Both the position numbers and the translations under genes were made by a program. From IMG/VR virus record IMGVR_UViG_3300034068_001187, positions 1-22,307 of that record: a stretch of DNA of 22,307 nucleotides; one strand, 5' to 3'. Under the pieces are notes generated by a model. It was given only the letters and a program-made list of their open reading frames with translations, was not told the origin of the DNA and did not search any database. Of this stretch, positions 6,213 through 11,580 are shown one piece after another. Origin of the DNA: a virus. The first letter of the stretch is position 1; every line of letters begins with the position of its first letter.

Positions 6213-6407
6213 ATGACCCGCGCCGACATTCTCATCAAGTATTCCCGCCGCACCCTAGCCGACATGGTTATTGAACTGGAGCACAAGGTAACGGATTTAG
6301 AGGAGCAATCCTTTGACTACGCTACTCGCGCCATGCGTGCGGAAGTTGCTTTAGTCCAAAAAGACAAACAACCTCATGAGGTGTTAAACTTAACACAACA
6401 TGGCTAG
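6213..6407 (+). CDS. Small coiled-coil protein (64 aa)
   Basis: No family is recognised. The sequence TRADILIKYSRRTLADMVIELEH is followed by a regular leucine/valine pattern through about residue 50 (HKVTDLEEQSFDYATRAMRAEVALVQ), typical of a short coiled coil. No SD is seen. It is separated from the previous gene by 85 bases and followed by a terminator, so it closes the plus-strand run. In that gap a 12-codon frame at 6124-6162 overlaps the previous stop but is too short to support. Confidence 0.55.
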   Translation: MTRADILIKYSRRTLADMVIELEHKVTDLEEQSFDYATRAMRAEVALVQKDKQPHEVLNLTQHG

Positions 6408-6424
6408 AAGTTAGGCAAGTAACC

Positions 6425-6461
6425 AACCCCATTCGGCTTAACCGCTGAGTGGGGTTTTTTT
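6425..6461 (+). terminator. Rho-independent terminator of the accessory gene run
   Basis: AACCCCATTCGGC pairs with GCTGAGTGGGGTT (two G-T pairs, otherwise complementary) around TTAACC and runs into a tract of seven T. It lies 17 bases after the last gene of the run. Confidence 0.9.
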
Positions 6462-6924
6462 GCGTACCATGCCGCTTTAGCGGTAACAAATCACGTAATA
6501 TGTCAGGACTGACATAAATCCATGGGGTTTTACCGTCCTATGTGCAATTTTGCATGTTTTTTTGCTAGTTTCCCAAACCAGCGTTAACCTAAAGAATTTT
6601 ACCTAACGTAAGCTACATGTCTTAGGTACTTAGCATTAAGGCTTTGGGTTAATCGTGAAGCGACACCTCACCCATTGCAGGGAAGTATCGCTTCAAGTTT
6701 GTCTCGGTAATTAGCACCAAGGAATGGGAAACCTGTTACGCTCATAGAACACCGTGGCATTGCTTCGATTCCGGTATCGTTCTACGCACTCACACGCTTG
6801 CGCGTCAGCATGAATTAAGGCAGGGCGGTAATAGATCGCTCCCTGCCACCAACCTAACCCCAAGTCGTCTGTACCGTCTTTCAGGCCATGGAACCGGACT
6901 TCCTTTTGTTATCGAGGGTATAAA
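6462..6924. other. Structured non-coding region, function unknown
   Basis: No gene is supported on either strand. The region holds several inverted repeats: CCGCT/AGCGG (6472-6483), the 8-bp palindrome at 6499-6516, an AT-rich hairpin running into seven T (about 6539-6562), GAAGCGA/TCGCTTC with a 24-base loop (6657-6694), and GGCAGGG/CCCTGCC with a 15-base loop (6819-6847). The last two have no T-run, so they are not simple terminators. A structured RNA or a control region are both possible; I see no tRNA, tmRNA or known riboswitch pattern. Confidence 0.4.
6499..6516. promoter_or_regulatory. 8-bp perfect palindrome, operator-like
   Basis: TATGTCAG and CTGACATA are perfect inverted arms separated by GA. 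Spacing and length fit a site for a dimeric HTH repressor. The phage encodes several small HTH proteins nearby, but which one binds is unknown. Confidence 0.5.
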
Positions 6925-6966
6925 AGAAAAAACCTCATGGTGTTAACGGCACCTTGAGGTCTTTTG
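6925..6966 (-). terminator. Hairpin terminator, probably bidirectional
   Basis: On the minus strand ACCTCAAGGTG pairs with CACCATGAGGT (one mismatch) around a 7-base loop and runs into TTTTTTC. This should end the minus-strand transcript carrying tRNA-Gln. The plus-strand reading also has a short T-run (CTTTT), so it may work in both directions. Confidence 0.8.
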
Positions 6967-6987
6967 GCGTAATCCAAACCGTCAGGT

Positions 6988-7119
6988 ATGAACTACTCCG
7001 AAATTGATTTACCTAAAGTCGCCGTTAACGACTACAGAACACAACCTACAGTAGCAGGAGTGAACCGTCAAGAACTTTTACTAGCTATTTCTCATTGTTT
7101 CTTAAAATTGGCTCCCTGA
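6988..7119 (+). CDS. Possible small ORF (43 aa) facing tRNA-Gln
   Basis: ATG at 6988 opens a 43-codon frame encoding a plausible small protein (MNYSEIDLPKVAVNDYRTQP, then a GVNRQELLLAISHCFLKLAP helix). Its stop lies inside the 3' part of tRNA-Gln on the other strand. There is no SD at useful distance and no recognisable homologue, and the terminator just upstream would isolate it from any plus-strand transcript. I list it because the composition looks protein-like, but it may be chance. Confidence 0.2.
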   Translation: MNYSEIDLPKVAVNDYRTQPTVAGVNRQELLLAISHCFLKLAP

Positions 7120-7182
7120 CATGGATTTGAACCACGACTAGGTGAGTCAAAGTCACCTGTGCTGCCATTACACAATCAGGGA
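7109..7182 (-). tRNA. trnQ: tRNA-Gln (anticodon TTG)
   Basis: A full cloverleaf can be drawn: acceptor TCCCTGA/TCAGGGA, D-arm GTGT...GCAC, anticodon stem GGTGA/TCACC around CTTTGAC (anticodon TTG), T-arm CGTGG-TTCAAAT-CCATG, discriminator G and an encoded CCA. It is the last element of the minus-strand transcript, before the terminator at 6925-6966. It decodes CAA and probably CAG. Confidence 0.95.
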
Positions 7183-7195
7183 AAAGGATTACAAA

Positions 7196-7606
7196 TTAGG
7201 CGGCTTTTGCGGAGTTTATGCGGATTTTCCGCATGTGCCACAATAGCGTCGATGTAGAGGCTAAATTAGCCCCTAATCTATCACAGATGGTAGATAGACG
7301 CTCCTGTGCCTTGTAAAGGGCTAAAATGGCCGTTTCTCGGCGTTTTAGGGGCTTTCCCTGATAGGCTCCGCGCCTAATCCTTTCAAAGTTCAGCCCATAC
7401 GCATCACAAAACTCCTTCAAGGTCTTCTGGCCAAGGTATAACTCAGCCGCTTTAAGATTCATTGGGGCCTTGGAGTTCTTGTTGTACTTGTTCTTGCGGA
7501 CATGACGGCGCTTGGGCTTATTAACGTCACAAATGGCTTGAGGCTTAGGTTCAGGAAACTGAACCAGACCTGCATCGACTAACTTCTTTATGTTTATGTT
7601 TTGCAT
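7196..7606 (-). CDS. Putative DNA-binding protein between tRNA genes (136 aa)
   Basis: The family is not recognised. The N-terminus (residues 1-45) is basic and disordered (PKRRHVRKNKYNKNSK). Residues 50-95 look like a helix-turn-helix (LGQKTLKEFCDAYGLNFERIRRGAYQG), followed by further helices (RRETAILALYKAQERLSTICDRLG) and a basic end (MRKIRINSAKAA). High positive charge and the HTH-like segment suggest nucleic-acid binding. It is flanked by tRNA-Gln (13 bases downstream) and tRNA-Gly (upstream) on the same strand, so it is probably co-transcribed with them. No SD is visible before the ATG. Confidence 0.6.
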   Translation of the reverse strand: MQNINIKKLVDAGLVQFPEPKPQAICDVNKPKRRHVRKNKYNKNSKAPMNLKAAELYLGQKTLKEFCDAYGLNFERIRRGAYQGKPLKRRETAILALYKAQERLSTICDRLGANLASTSTLLWHMRKIRINSAKAA

Positions 7607-7685
7607 TGTTTTATTAGGAAAAAGACGAGGCCCCTACTATCTAGGAACCCTAATGCCCTGTACCACACATGGTGGGTAGGCAAAT

Positions 7686-7761
7686 TGGAGCGGCAGACAG
7701 GAATCGAACCTGCAACATCCAGCTTGGAAAGATGGCGCTCTACCAGTTGAGCTACTACCGC
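7686..7761 (-). tRNA. trnG: tRNA-Gly (anticodon TCC)
   Basis: The cloverleaf has acceptor GCGGTAG/CTGCCGC, a canonical D-arm (GCTCAACTGGTAGAGC), anticodon loop TTTCCAA (anticodon TCC), T-arm GCAGG-TTCGATT-CCTGT, discriminator T and an encoded CCA. The anticodon stem CCATC/GCTGG has one T-C mismatch. It decodes GGA and GGG. It lies 2 bases from tRNA-Thr. Confidence 0.93.
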
Positions 7762-7763
7762 AT

Positions 7764-7835
7764 AGCCCCCGATAGGGATTGAACCTACGACAGCCAGTTT
7801 ACAAAACTGGTGCTCTACCACTGAGCTACAAGGGC
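7764..7835 (-). tRNA. trnT: tRNA-Thr (anticodon TGT), no encoded CCA
   Basis: The acceptor GCCCTTG/CGGGGGC (two G-T pairs), D-arm GCTCAGTGGTAGAGC, perfect anticodon stem CCAGT/ACTGG around TTTGTAA (anticodon TGT), and T-arm GTAGG-TTCAATC-CCTAT are all present. After the discriminator T come AT and then the 5' end of tRNA-Gly, so CCA is not encoded and must be added by the host enzyme, unlike the other two tRNAs here. It decodes ACA. Confidence 0.93.
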
Positions 7836-8094
7836 AAAAATGCAGTCATCGCGTGTTTCAATGGGACAAATAAAAGAACCCCTTGCAGGTTCTCCCTGCA
7901 CAGCATTCACGATGACTAGACCCTGCCGCACGGACAGACCGGAAGTTTCCAGTACTCGAAGCATCCATGCACTACGTTCAGGCGTTTTACCCCGTTTTTG
8001 GTGGAGCCATATTCCTGAGACTTGGCTTGCGATCGCACAGGGAAATTGATCAAAGAACAACGACGTTCAAATCATATCCTAAAACAAAAACAAG
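7836..8094 (-). other. Gap between tRNA-Thr and the next gene; weak hairpin and a doubtful ORF
   Basis: On the minus strand AGAACC pairs with GGTTCT (7875-7893), followed by TTTATTT, a weak terminator-like hairpin. A TTG-initiated 81-codon frame (8060-7815) crosses it and ends inside tRNA-Thr. Its protein has a helical middle (RSAWMLRVLETSGLSVRQGL), but the tRNA overlap, the weak start and the absence of a recognised family make me leave it uncalled. Confidence 0.35.
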
Positions 8095-8358
8095 TTATTT
8101 TTCATGTCCGCACATACAGGGCATGAGCTGCTTACACTTAGGACAATCAAGGCGCGTTCCGCAGCACACATCCTCAGTCATATCCGTCAGGATGCGGATG
8201 CGTTGATTGGCGTGCGCTAACGCTTCCTGCAGTTGCTTAATGCGCTCATCCTTCAAATCCACAATAGGCTGCGGTTTCTTGGACTTGAAGATTGAGTCAT
8301 AGTTATCCCTGTAGGCAGGGGTGCATGACCTATTGCGATCTCCTTTTCCGTTGCTCAT
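8095..8358 (-). CDS. Small phage protein with C-terminal cysteine cluster (87 aa)
   Basis: The N-terminus MSNGKGDRNRSCTPAYRDNYDSIF resembles a recurrent start in small uncharacterised phage proteins (glycine/lysine, arginine, then Y-x-x-N-x-D-x-I-F). Residues 34-62 form a short coiled coil (DERIKQLQEALAHANQRI). The C-terminus has six cysteines (CCGTRLDCPKCKQLMPCMC) and a final His, probably a small zinc site. The start has AGGA just upstream and overlaps the preceding stop (ATGA), so translation is likely coupled. Function unknown. Confidence 0.7.
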   Translation of the reverse strand: MSNGKGDRNRSCTPAYRDNYDSIFKSKKPQPIVDLKDERIKQLQEALAHANQRIRILTDMTEDVCCGTRLDCPKCKQLMPCMCGHEK

Positions 8359-8978
8359 AAATCCTGTTTGTTAACACCAGCGTTAAGTTCGTGCTTTGCC
8401 TTCGTTAGAATCTTTTCCATGCTTTCAGCGTCCGCAATCCGACAACTGCTAAAGTAGTTTGGCTTAAACGCATTTCCGCTGTCTGATTCCTCGATGGTGT
8501 CCAACAGGAAGAAAAGCTGATGCCACAGAGAACTAAGGCGAAAAACTGTACTCCTTAACGCAGCCATTTCATTTCCCGACAAGCCTAACAAGCGGGCCTG
8601 TTCTAGGCATTCAGCCTCGGCTTTTTCTAAGCGTTGTTCGGCTAAATCAGCACAAGACGCTTTATCTCCGGCAAACCGTGCCCAAGTTAAAGCTGAAGAT
8701 TGCGTCTGTTTTAATTCAGCCTCCGCTTTCTCGGCGCGGGCTTGCCAATGATCAATAATCTCAAGCGATTTCTTGAAACTGTTCCATTCGGGTTCGTACA
8801 TCTTGTAGCCGATCCAATGGCCCATGTTTAAATTGTCTTTCTTTAACCGCTCCATTTCGTCGTTGAGGTGTGCGAGTTCGGTTTCAAGTTGGCGGGCAAA
8901 TGATGCGTGAACCATTTCACTGCCGTCCTCGGTACGGTAAGCCAAAACTTGTTCATCCGTTCGTGGTGTGGTGCTCAT
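8355..8978 (-). CDS. Coiled-coil phage protein (207 aa)
   Basis: The protein opens with TPRTDEQVLAY and FARQLETELAHLNDEMERLK, an arrangement seen in many early phage proteins (a PRTD segment followed by FARQLE and a coiled coil) of unknown function. Two long coiled-coil stretches follow (about residues 25-48 and 75-130, including ARAEKAEAELKQ and EQRLEKAEAECLEQ), then a mixed C-terminal part (LSSLWHQLFFLLDTIEES). No membrane segment is clear. The start has a GGAGG SD and overlaps the upstream stop (ATGA); its stop overlaps the next gene likewise. Confidence 0.7.
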   Translation of the reverse strand: MSTTPRTDEQVLAYRTEDGSEMVHASFARQLETELAHLNDEMERLKKDNLNMGHWIGYKMYEPEWNSFKKSLEIIDHWQARAEKAEAELKQTQSSALTWARFAGDKASCADLAEQRLEKAEAECLEQARLLGLSGNEMAALRSTVFRLSSLWHQLFFLLDTIEESDSGNAFKPNYFSSCRIADAESMEKILTKAKHELNAGVNKQDL

Positions 8979-9433
8979 TTGCTGGCCTCCTTCGTTGCGT
9001 CAAGGACATCATCAACATATTGGCGATGGTAGCCCTGTTCGGTGTGCCGTCGTTCTAACGCATCCCGCAGCACGCGCACCTTCTCGCGTTCACGATCAAC
9101 CCAGCTCTGGAACTTGTTGGCATCACTGGTGCCGCAAATTAGGGTGAGGGCATGGAGCTGGGCTTCGGCTTTCTGTGCTCGCTCCAAATAGCCTTTTGCT
9201 TCACCCTCCTTCATGGTTGCGATGCGGGCATCCACCATCTTCTGAATCTCTTGCTCAAACGCATCAACTAACATTTTTGCCGCTACTTGCGTGGCTTCAT
9301 CGGTGGACAAGCCTTCGCCAATAATCATGCGACCCTCTGAGGTAATGCGAAGCACTGCGAGATTTGAATTGTTAAAAGTTATTGAAGGATATGGAAAGGA
9401 GATTGGGGAATTGGTAGTATAAGTTGGTTTCAT
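8975..9433 (-). CDS. Hypothetical coiled-coil protein (152 aa)
   Basis: I chose the ATG at 9433 because it has GGAGG at good distance and overlaps the upstream stop (ATGA). An extension to 9523 would run through the end of the upstream HTH gene. Residues 1-40 are strand-like (SPISFPYPSITF, LAVLRITSEGRMIIGE), with a short GLSTDEATQVAAKMLVDAFE helix. Residues 65-135 are a helical, charged region (AQKAEAQLHALTLIC, REREKVRVLRDALERR). The family is not recognised. The KAEA-type repeats resemble those of the next gene, so the two may share ancestry or simply composition. Confidence 0.65.
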   Translation of the reverse strand: MKPTYTTNSPISFPYPSITFNNSNLAVLRITSEGRMIIGEGLSTDEATQVAAKMLVDAFEQEIQKMVDARIATMKEGEAKGYLERAQKAEAQLHALTLICGTSDANKFQSWVDREREKVRVLRDALERRHTEQGYHRQYVDDVLDATKEASK

Positions 9434-9717
9434 TTGCTGACCTCCGATGTTTTCTTGGGACCAAGAATGCGCGTACCCATACCATTCATCCGAAGATACT
9501 TGGTAACGGTTGGTTTGCTGCACCCAATTCTGCTGGCAATTTCAGTGGATTTAATACCCCTAGAATACATTTCAACCATCTTGGCGATATGTTTTGAGGT
9601 TACGACAAACTGGTTCTTATCCCCTTCAATGGCACCGCCACCCTCCCTCATAAGACGAGGAGCGTGACGTTCAATCAGGGATATGCAATTTTGCAGGGAT
9701 TCAATTGTGATAATCAT
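9430..9717 (-). CDS. HTH DNA-binding protein, paralogue of 10163-10450
   Basis: Residues 40-78 contain a clear helix-turn-helix: IAKMVEMYSRGIKSTEIASRIGCSKPTVTKYL, the pattern of homeodomain-like/resolvase-type HTH domains. The N-terminus has ISLIERHAPRLM, which matches LIRAHAPKFL in the protein at 10163-10450, and the domain order is the same. It is probably a transcription factor of the phage. The start ATG at 9717 lies inside the end of the MazG-like gene (17-base overlap) and has no SD, so it may rely on coupling. The operator is unknown; the palindromes at 6499-6516 or 1075-1086 are candidates only by proximity. Confidence 0.75.
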   Translation of the reverse strand: MIITIESLQNCISLIERHAPRLMREGGGAIEGDKNQFVVTSKHIAKMVEMYSRGIKSTEIASRIGCSKPTVTKYLRMNGMGTRILGPKKTSEVSK

Positions 9718-10066
9718 TTAACAGGGTGCGTTCAGCGTCTAGGTCACGGTTGAGTGCTTTATCCGTAGTAAATTTGTCGGGATAGCGAATCTTGAGTTTT
9801 TCAATGTTAGCCTCCGCAATCGTCTCCATGTCGGTATCAAGAGCACGGCAAATGAGCGGAATGTACCAAAGCACATCGCCTAACTCTTCCTTGAGGTTAA
9901 CTATGTCTATCGGCTTACCGTAGGCATGGTTCTTCTTGATCACATCAGCCATTTCAGCGGCTTCCGTAACCAATCCCAAAACCCCGTGTAAAAGGTCGTG
10001 CTGCTTGCTGGCCGACATCGATGCGGTCCGCAGAGCGTTCTTTTGATATTCAGTAAATGTTTTCAT
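9701..10066 (-). CDS. MazG-like nucleoside triphosphate pyrophosphohydrolase
   Basis: This 121-aa protein has the MazG/all-alpha NTP-PPase pattern: LVTEAAEMADVIKK with E35 and E38 and EELGDVLWYIPLI with E61 and D64, which bind the magnesium ions. The enzymes of this superfamily hydrolyse (d)NTPs to the monophosphate and pyrophosphate. Phage versions are thought to adjust nucleotide pools or alarmone levels during infection; the substrate here is not determined. The length fits single-domain phage members. The start ATG overlaps the stop of the 38-aa membrane protein (TAATG). Confidence 0.9.
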   Translation of the reverse strand: MKTFTEYQKNALRTASMSASKQHDLLHGVLGLVTEAAEMADVIKKNHAYGKPIDIVNLKEELGDVLWYIPLICRALDTDMETIAEANIEKLKIRYPDKFTTDKALNRDLDAERTLLNDYHN

Positions 10067-10182
10067 TAAGCTGGTTTGCTATCGTCGTCGTCTTCGTCTT
10101 TGTCTTTAGTTATGGGCCAAATAATTACAAGAAGTAGGGCCAAAAGTATCCAAACTATGTAATCAATTATTTTGTTGTTCAT
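10066..10182 (-). CDS. Small single-pass membrane protein (38 aa)
   Basis: This short gene is easily missed. It encodes MNNKIIDYIVWILLALLLVI with a single strong transmembrane helix (about residues 5-23), then PITKDKDEDDDDSKPA, a very acidic tail. The ATG overlaps the end of the HTH gene upstream by 20 bases and its TAA overlaps the MazG-like start (TAATG), filling exactly the gap between two called genes. That fit and the clean hydrophobic-then-acidic design make it credible. It could be a small membrane regulator or a holin or spanin-like accessory; no family is recognised. Confidence 0.65.
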   Translation of the reverse strand: MNNKIIDYIVWILLALLLVIIWPITKDKDEDDDDSKPA

Positions 10183-10450
10183 TTTTAATCCGCGCTTGGC
10201 GCAGGACTAATCGAATACTGGAAACGCAGCGATTCATTAAGCGGGCTATTTGATGATGACTCAATCCCCTAGCCTGTAACTCAAGAATCATTTGCTTATC
10301 GTCTCTTGTGAGACGCCTCCAGTTTCTGGTTTTCGCTACACCCTCGTCTTTCAAAAACTTTGGAGCATGAGCACGGATGAGATTTTCCATCCGCCTCATG
10401 GCATCCGAGTAATCAATCCCGTTGGGTGTAACGGAATCCAGACTATTCAA
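10163..10450 (-). CDS. HTH DNA-binding protein, paralogue of 9430-9717
   Basis: Residues 47-83 form an HTH: LTRDDKQMILELQARGLSHH, then QIARLMNRCVSSIRLVLRQ, close to the helix-turn-helix domains of resolvase/terminase-like small proteins. It shares LIRAHAPKFL and the overall layout with the protein at 9430-9717. The start is probably TTG at 10450, since AGGAGG sits about eight bases upstream and TTGA overlaps the stop of the upstream gene; an internal ATG would lose part of the N-terminal helix. It is a likely phage transcription regulator with an unknown target. Confidence 0.75.
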   Translation of the reverse strand: MNSLDSVTPNGIDYSDAMRRMENLIRAHAPKFLKDEGVAKTRNWRRLTRDDKQMILELQARGLSHHQIARLMNRCVSSIRLVLRQARIKNEQQNN

Positions 10451-10674
10451 CTATTCCCCTCCTTCTGCGCGTCCTCCTGTTGTTCATTGGTGATGTTTTG
10501 CCACCACATTTTAATGCTCATGAGTGCGGTCAGGGCTGCGGCTTGGCATACGGTCATTTCTTCCGCAGTTTGGTTTTCAGGAAGCGGTGGGTCGAACACG
10601 GTGTTAACCGTGAACTGATCGCCGTCTTCCGCGATGATGATGGTTGCTGTGCGTTTGGTTGTGGTTTCTTTCAT
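10447..10674 (-). CDS. Hypothetical protein (75 aa)
   Basis: No family is recognised. The first half looks like strands (RTATIIIAEDGDQFTVNTVF), followed by a proline-rich link (DPPLPENQ) and a helix (TAEEMTVCQAAALTALMSIKMWWQ). The sequence is acidic with no signal peptide. The gene ends in an overlap with the next start (TTGA), and the SD for that next gene lies in its last codons, a compact arrangement pointing to a real operon member. No SD for its own start. Confidence 0.6.
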   Translation of the reverse strand: MKETTTKRTATIIIAEDGDQFTVNTVFDPPLPENQTAEEMTVCQAAALTALMSIKMWWQNITNEQQEDAQKEGNS

Positions 10675-10685
10675 ACAAAAATATT

Positions 10686-10895
10686 TTAAAGTTCGTGGGG
10701 AGTGCCATGTCGAGCGTTATCGAGTCTTTCCATCTCGTCTATCTCGGCATCCGTGTAAGCTACGTCAGGTTCGCCAGAGTAGAATTCGGCAAACACGGCA
10801 TCTTGTTCTTCCTTGGACATTGCTTGTGACAAAAAAGCGGATGCGAAAACATAATCCGCTGCGTTGTAAGGGATTTTTTTATTCGGGTTACTCAT
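10686..10895 (-). CDS. Hypothetical acidic protein (69 aa), first gene of the minus-strand unit
   Basis: No family is recognised. The product is acidic and mostly helical (NAADYVFASAFLSQAMSKEEQDA, then YTDAEIDEMERLDNAR). No membrane segment or signal peptide. It is the first gene leftward of the divergent region at 10896-10997, so its promoter should lie there. The start ATG at 10895 has no clear SD. It is 11 bases before the next gene. Confidence 0.6.
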   Translation of the reverse strand: MSNPNKKIPYNAADYVFASAFLSQAMSKEEQDAVFAEFYSGEPDVAYTDAEIDEMERLDNARHGTPHEL

Positions 10896-10997
10896 GACAT
10901 TTCAGAGCTAAAACTACTCGTTATTCAAAAGCAACATTAATTTTTTAGTAAAAAAAGTTTGACACAGGTGATCGAATAATTCTTGGTCCGTTTGGTT
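10896..10997. promoter_or_regulatory. Divergent control region between the two main early units
   Basis: The minus-strand unit starts at 10895 and the plus-strand replication unit at 10998, so promoters for both must lie here or upstream. The region is AT-rich. A TTGACA (10959-10964) fits a -35 box for the plus strand, but no -10 with 16-18 base spacing follows; AATAATTC lies too close (12 bases). No matching pair is clear for the minus strand. Confidence 0.45.
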
Positions 10998-11408
10998 ATG
11001 AAAAAACTAGCGATTAAGTTCCGCGAAGCACAAATCTTCGCCCACGCCGCCCACAACCTTGTTCAAGGAAGCTCGTTCTTCTCTGACCATGAGTTCTTGG
11101 GTGAGGCTTACGAGGCATACACGAAAGCGTATGACGACACCATCGAGCGCATGATTGGTCTAGGTAAGGATGTAAATCCGCTCGCCATTACCGCAGAGGC
11201 GGCTAATGATGCTCTGGATACTTACAAGCTGGCCAATGCCGATTCTTACGACATTTTCTATGCTCTGCTTGGCTTGGAAAAGAGCATTTGCGAAATCGTC
11301 AGGGATACGATTGAGGAGGGTGTGACGCATGGCACTAGCAACCTTCTTGAAGGGTTTTCTGATCAGTCTGAAATGCGCCAGTACAAGATCAACCAACGCA
11401 TCCTATGA
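10998..11408 (+). CDS. Dps/ferritin-like four-helix protein
   Basis: The protein (136 aa from the ATG at 10998) aligns without gaps to the Dps core as I remember it from E. coli: H19, H31, D46 and E50 fall exactly where the ferroxidase residues H51, H63, D78 and E82 lie, with the G24/F27 and R51/G56 positions also kept. The position of D67 is a glycine (G35) next to E36. The C-terminal TSNLLEGFSDQSEMRQYKINQ matches the last Dps helix. Dps proteins bind or protect DNA and oxidise iron; a reduced or altered iron site is possible here. A TTG start (10983) would add five residues; neither start has an SD. It is the first gene of the replication unit and overlaps the next gene (ATGA). Confidence 0.75.
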   Translation: MKKLAIKFREAQIFAHAAHNLVQGSSFFSDHEFLGEAYEAYTKAYDDTIERMIGLGKDVNPLAITAEAANDALDTYKLANADSYDIFYALLGLEKSICEIVRDTIEEGVTHGTSNLLEGFSDQSEMRQYKINQRIL

Positions 11409-11575
11409 AAAGCAAACCCAAATTGGGTCGCCCCCGTATGGGTGACAAAACTCGCGTAGTTCTTAGCGCATCAGTCCATCCTGATACTTTAAGGAAGCTC
11501 ACTGTTATGGCAAATAAACTCCCTGTAGGCCAACGCCGCTTGGGAATCCTGTTAGATAAAATGGCTGGTAAATAA
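11405..11575 (+). CDS. Ribbon-helix-helix-like regulator (56 aa)
   Basis: A short gene between the Dps-like and OB-fold-like genes. MKSKPKLGRPRMGDKTRVVL begins with the basic GRPRxGD segment common before RHH domains in small phage and plasmid proteins. A strand (RVVLSASV), helix (HPDTLRKLTVMANKL) and second helix (RRLGILLDKMAGK) follow, as in the MetJ/Arc fold. RHH dimers bind operators through the strand. It starts in an ATGA overlap with the upstream gene, which supports it. It could autoregulate the replication unit, but no operator is assigned. Confidence 0.75.
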   Translation: MKSKPKLGRPRMGDKTRVVLSASVHPDTLRKLTVMANKLPVGQRRLGILLDKMAGK

Positions 11576-11580
11576 TTTTT

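Noticed and set aside
7594-7821. Minus-strand 75-codon frame containing VAQLVERHLSKLDVAGSIPV
   Set aside because: This sequence is the well-known artefact of translating tRNA genes; the frame runs through tRNA-Gly and tRNA-Thr.
7815-8060. Minus-strand 81-codon frame with TTG start
   Set aside because: It ends inside tRNA-Thr, crosses a terminator-like hairpin, has no SD and shows no recognised family. Left as uncertain in the gap entry.
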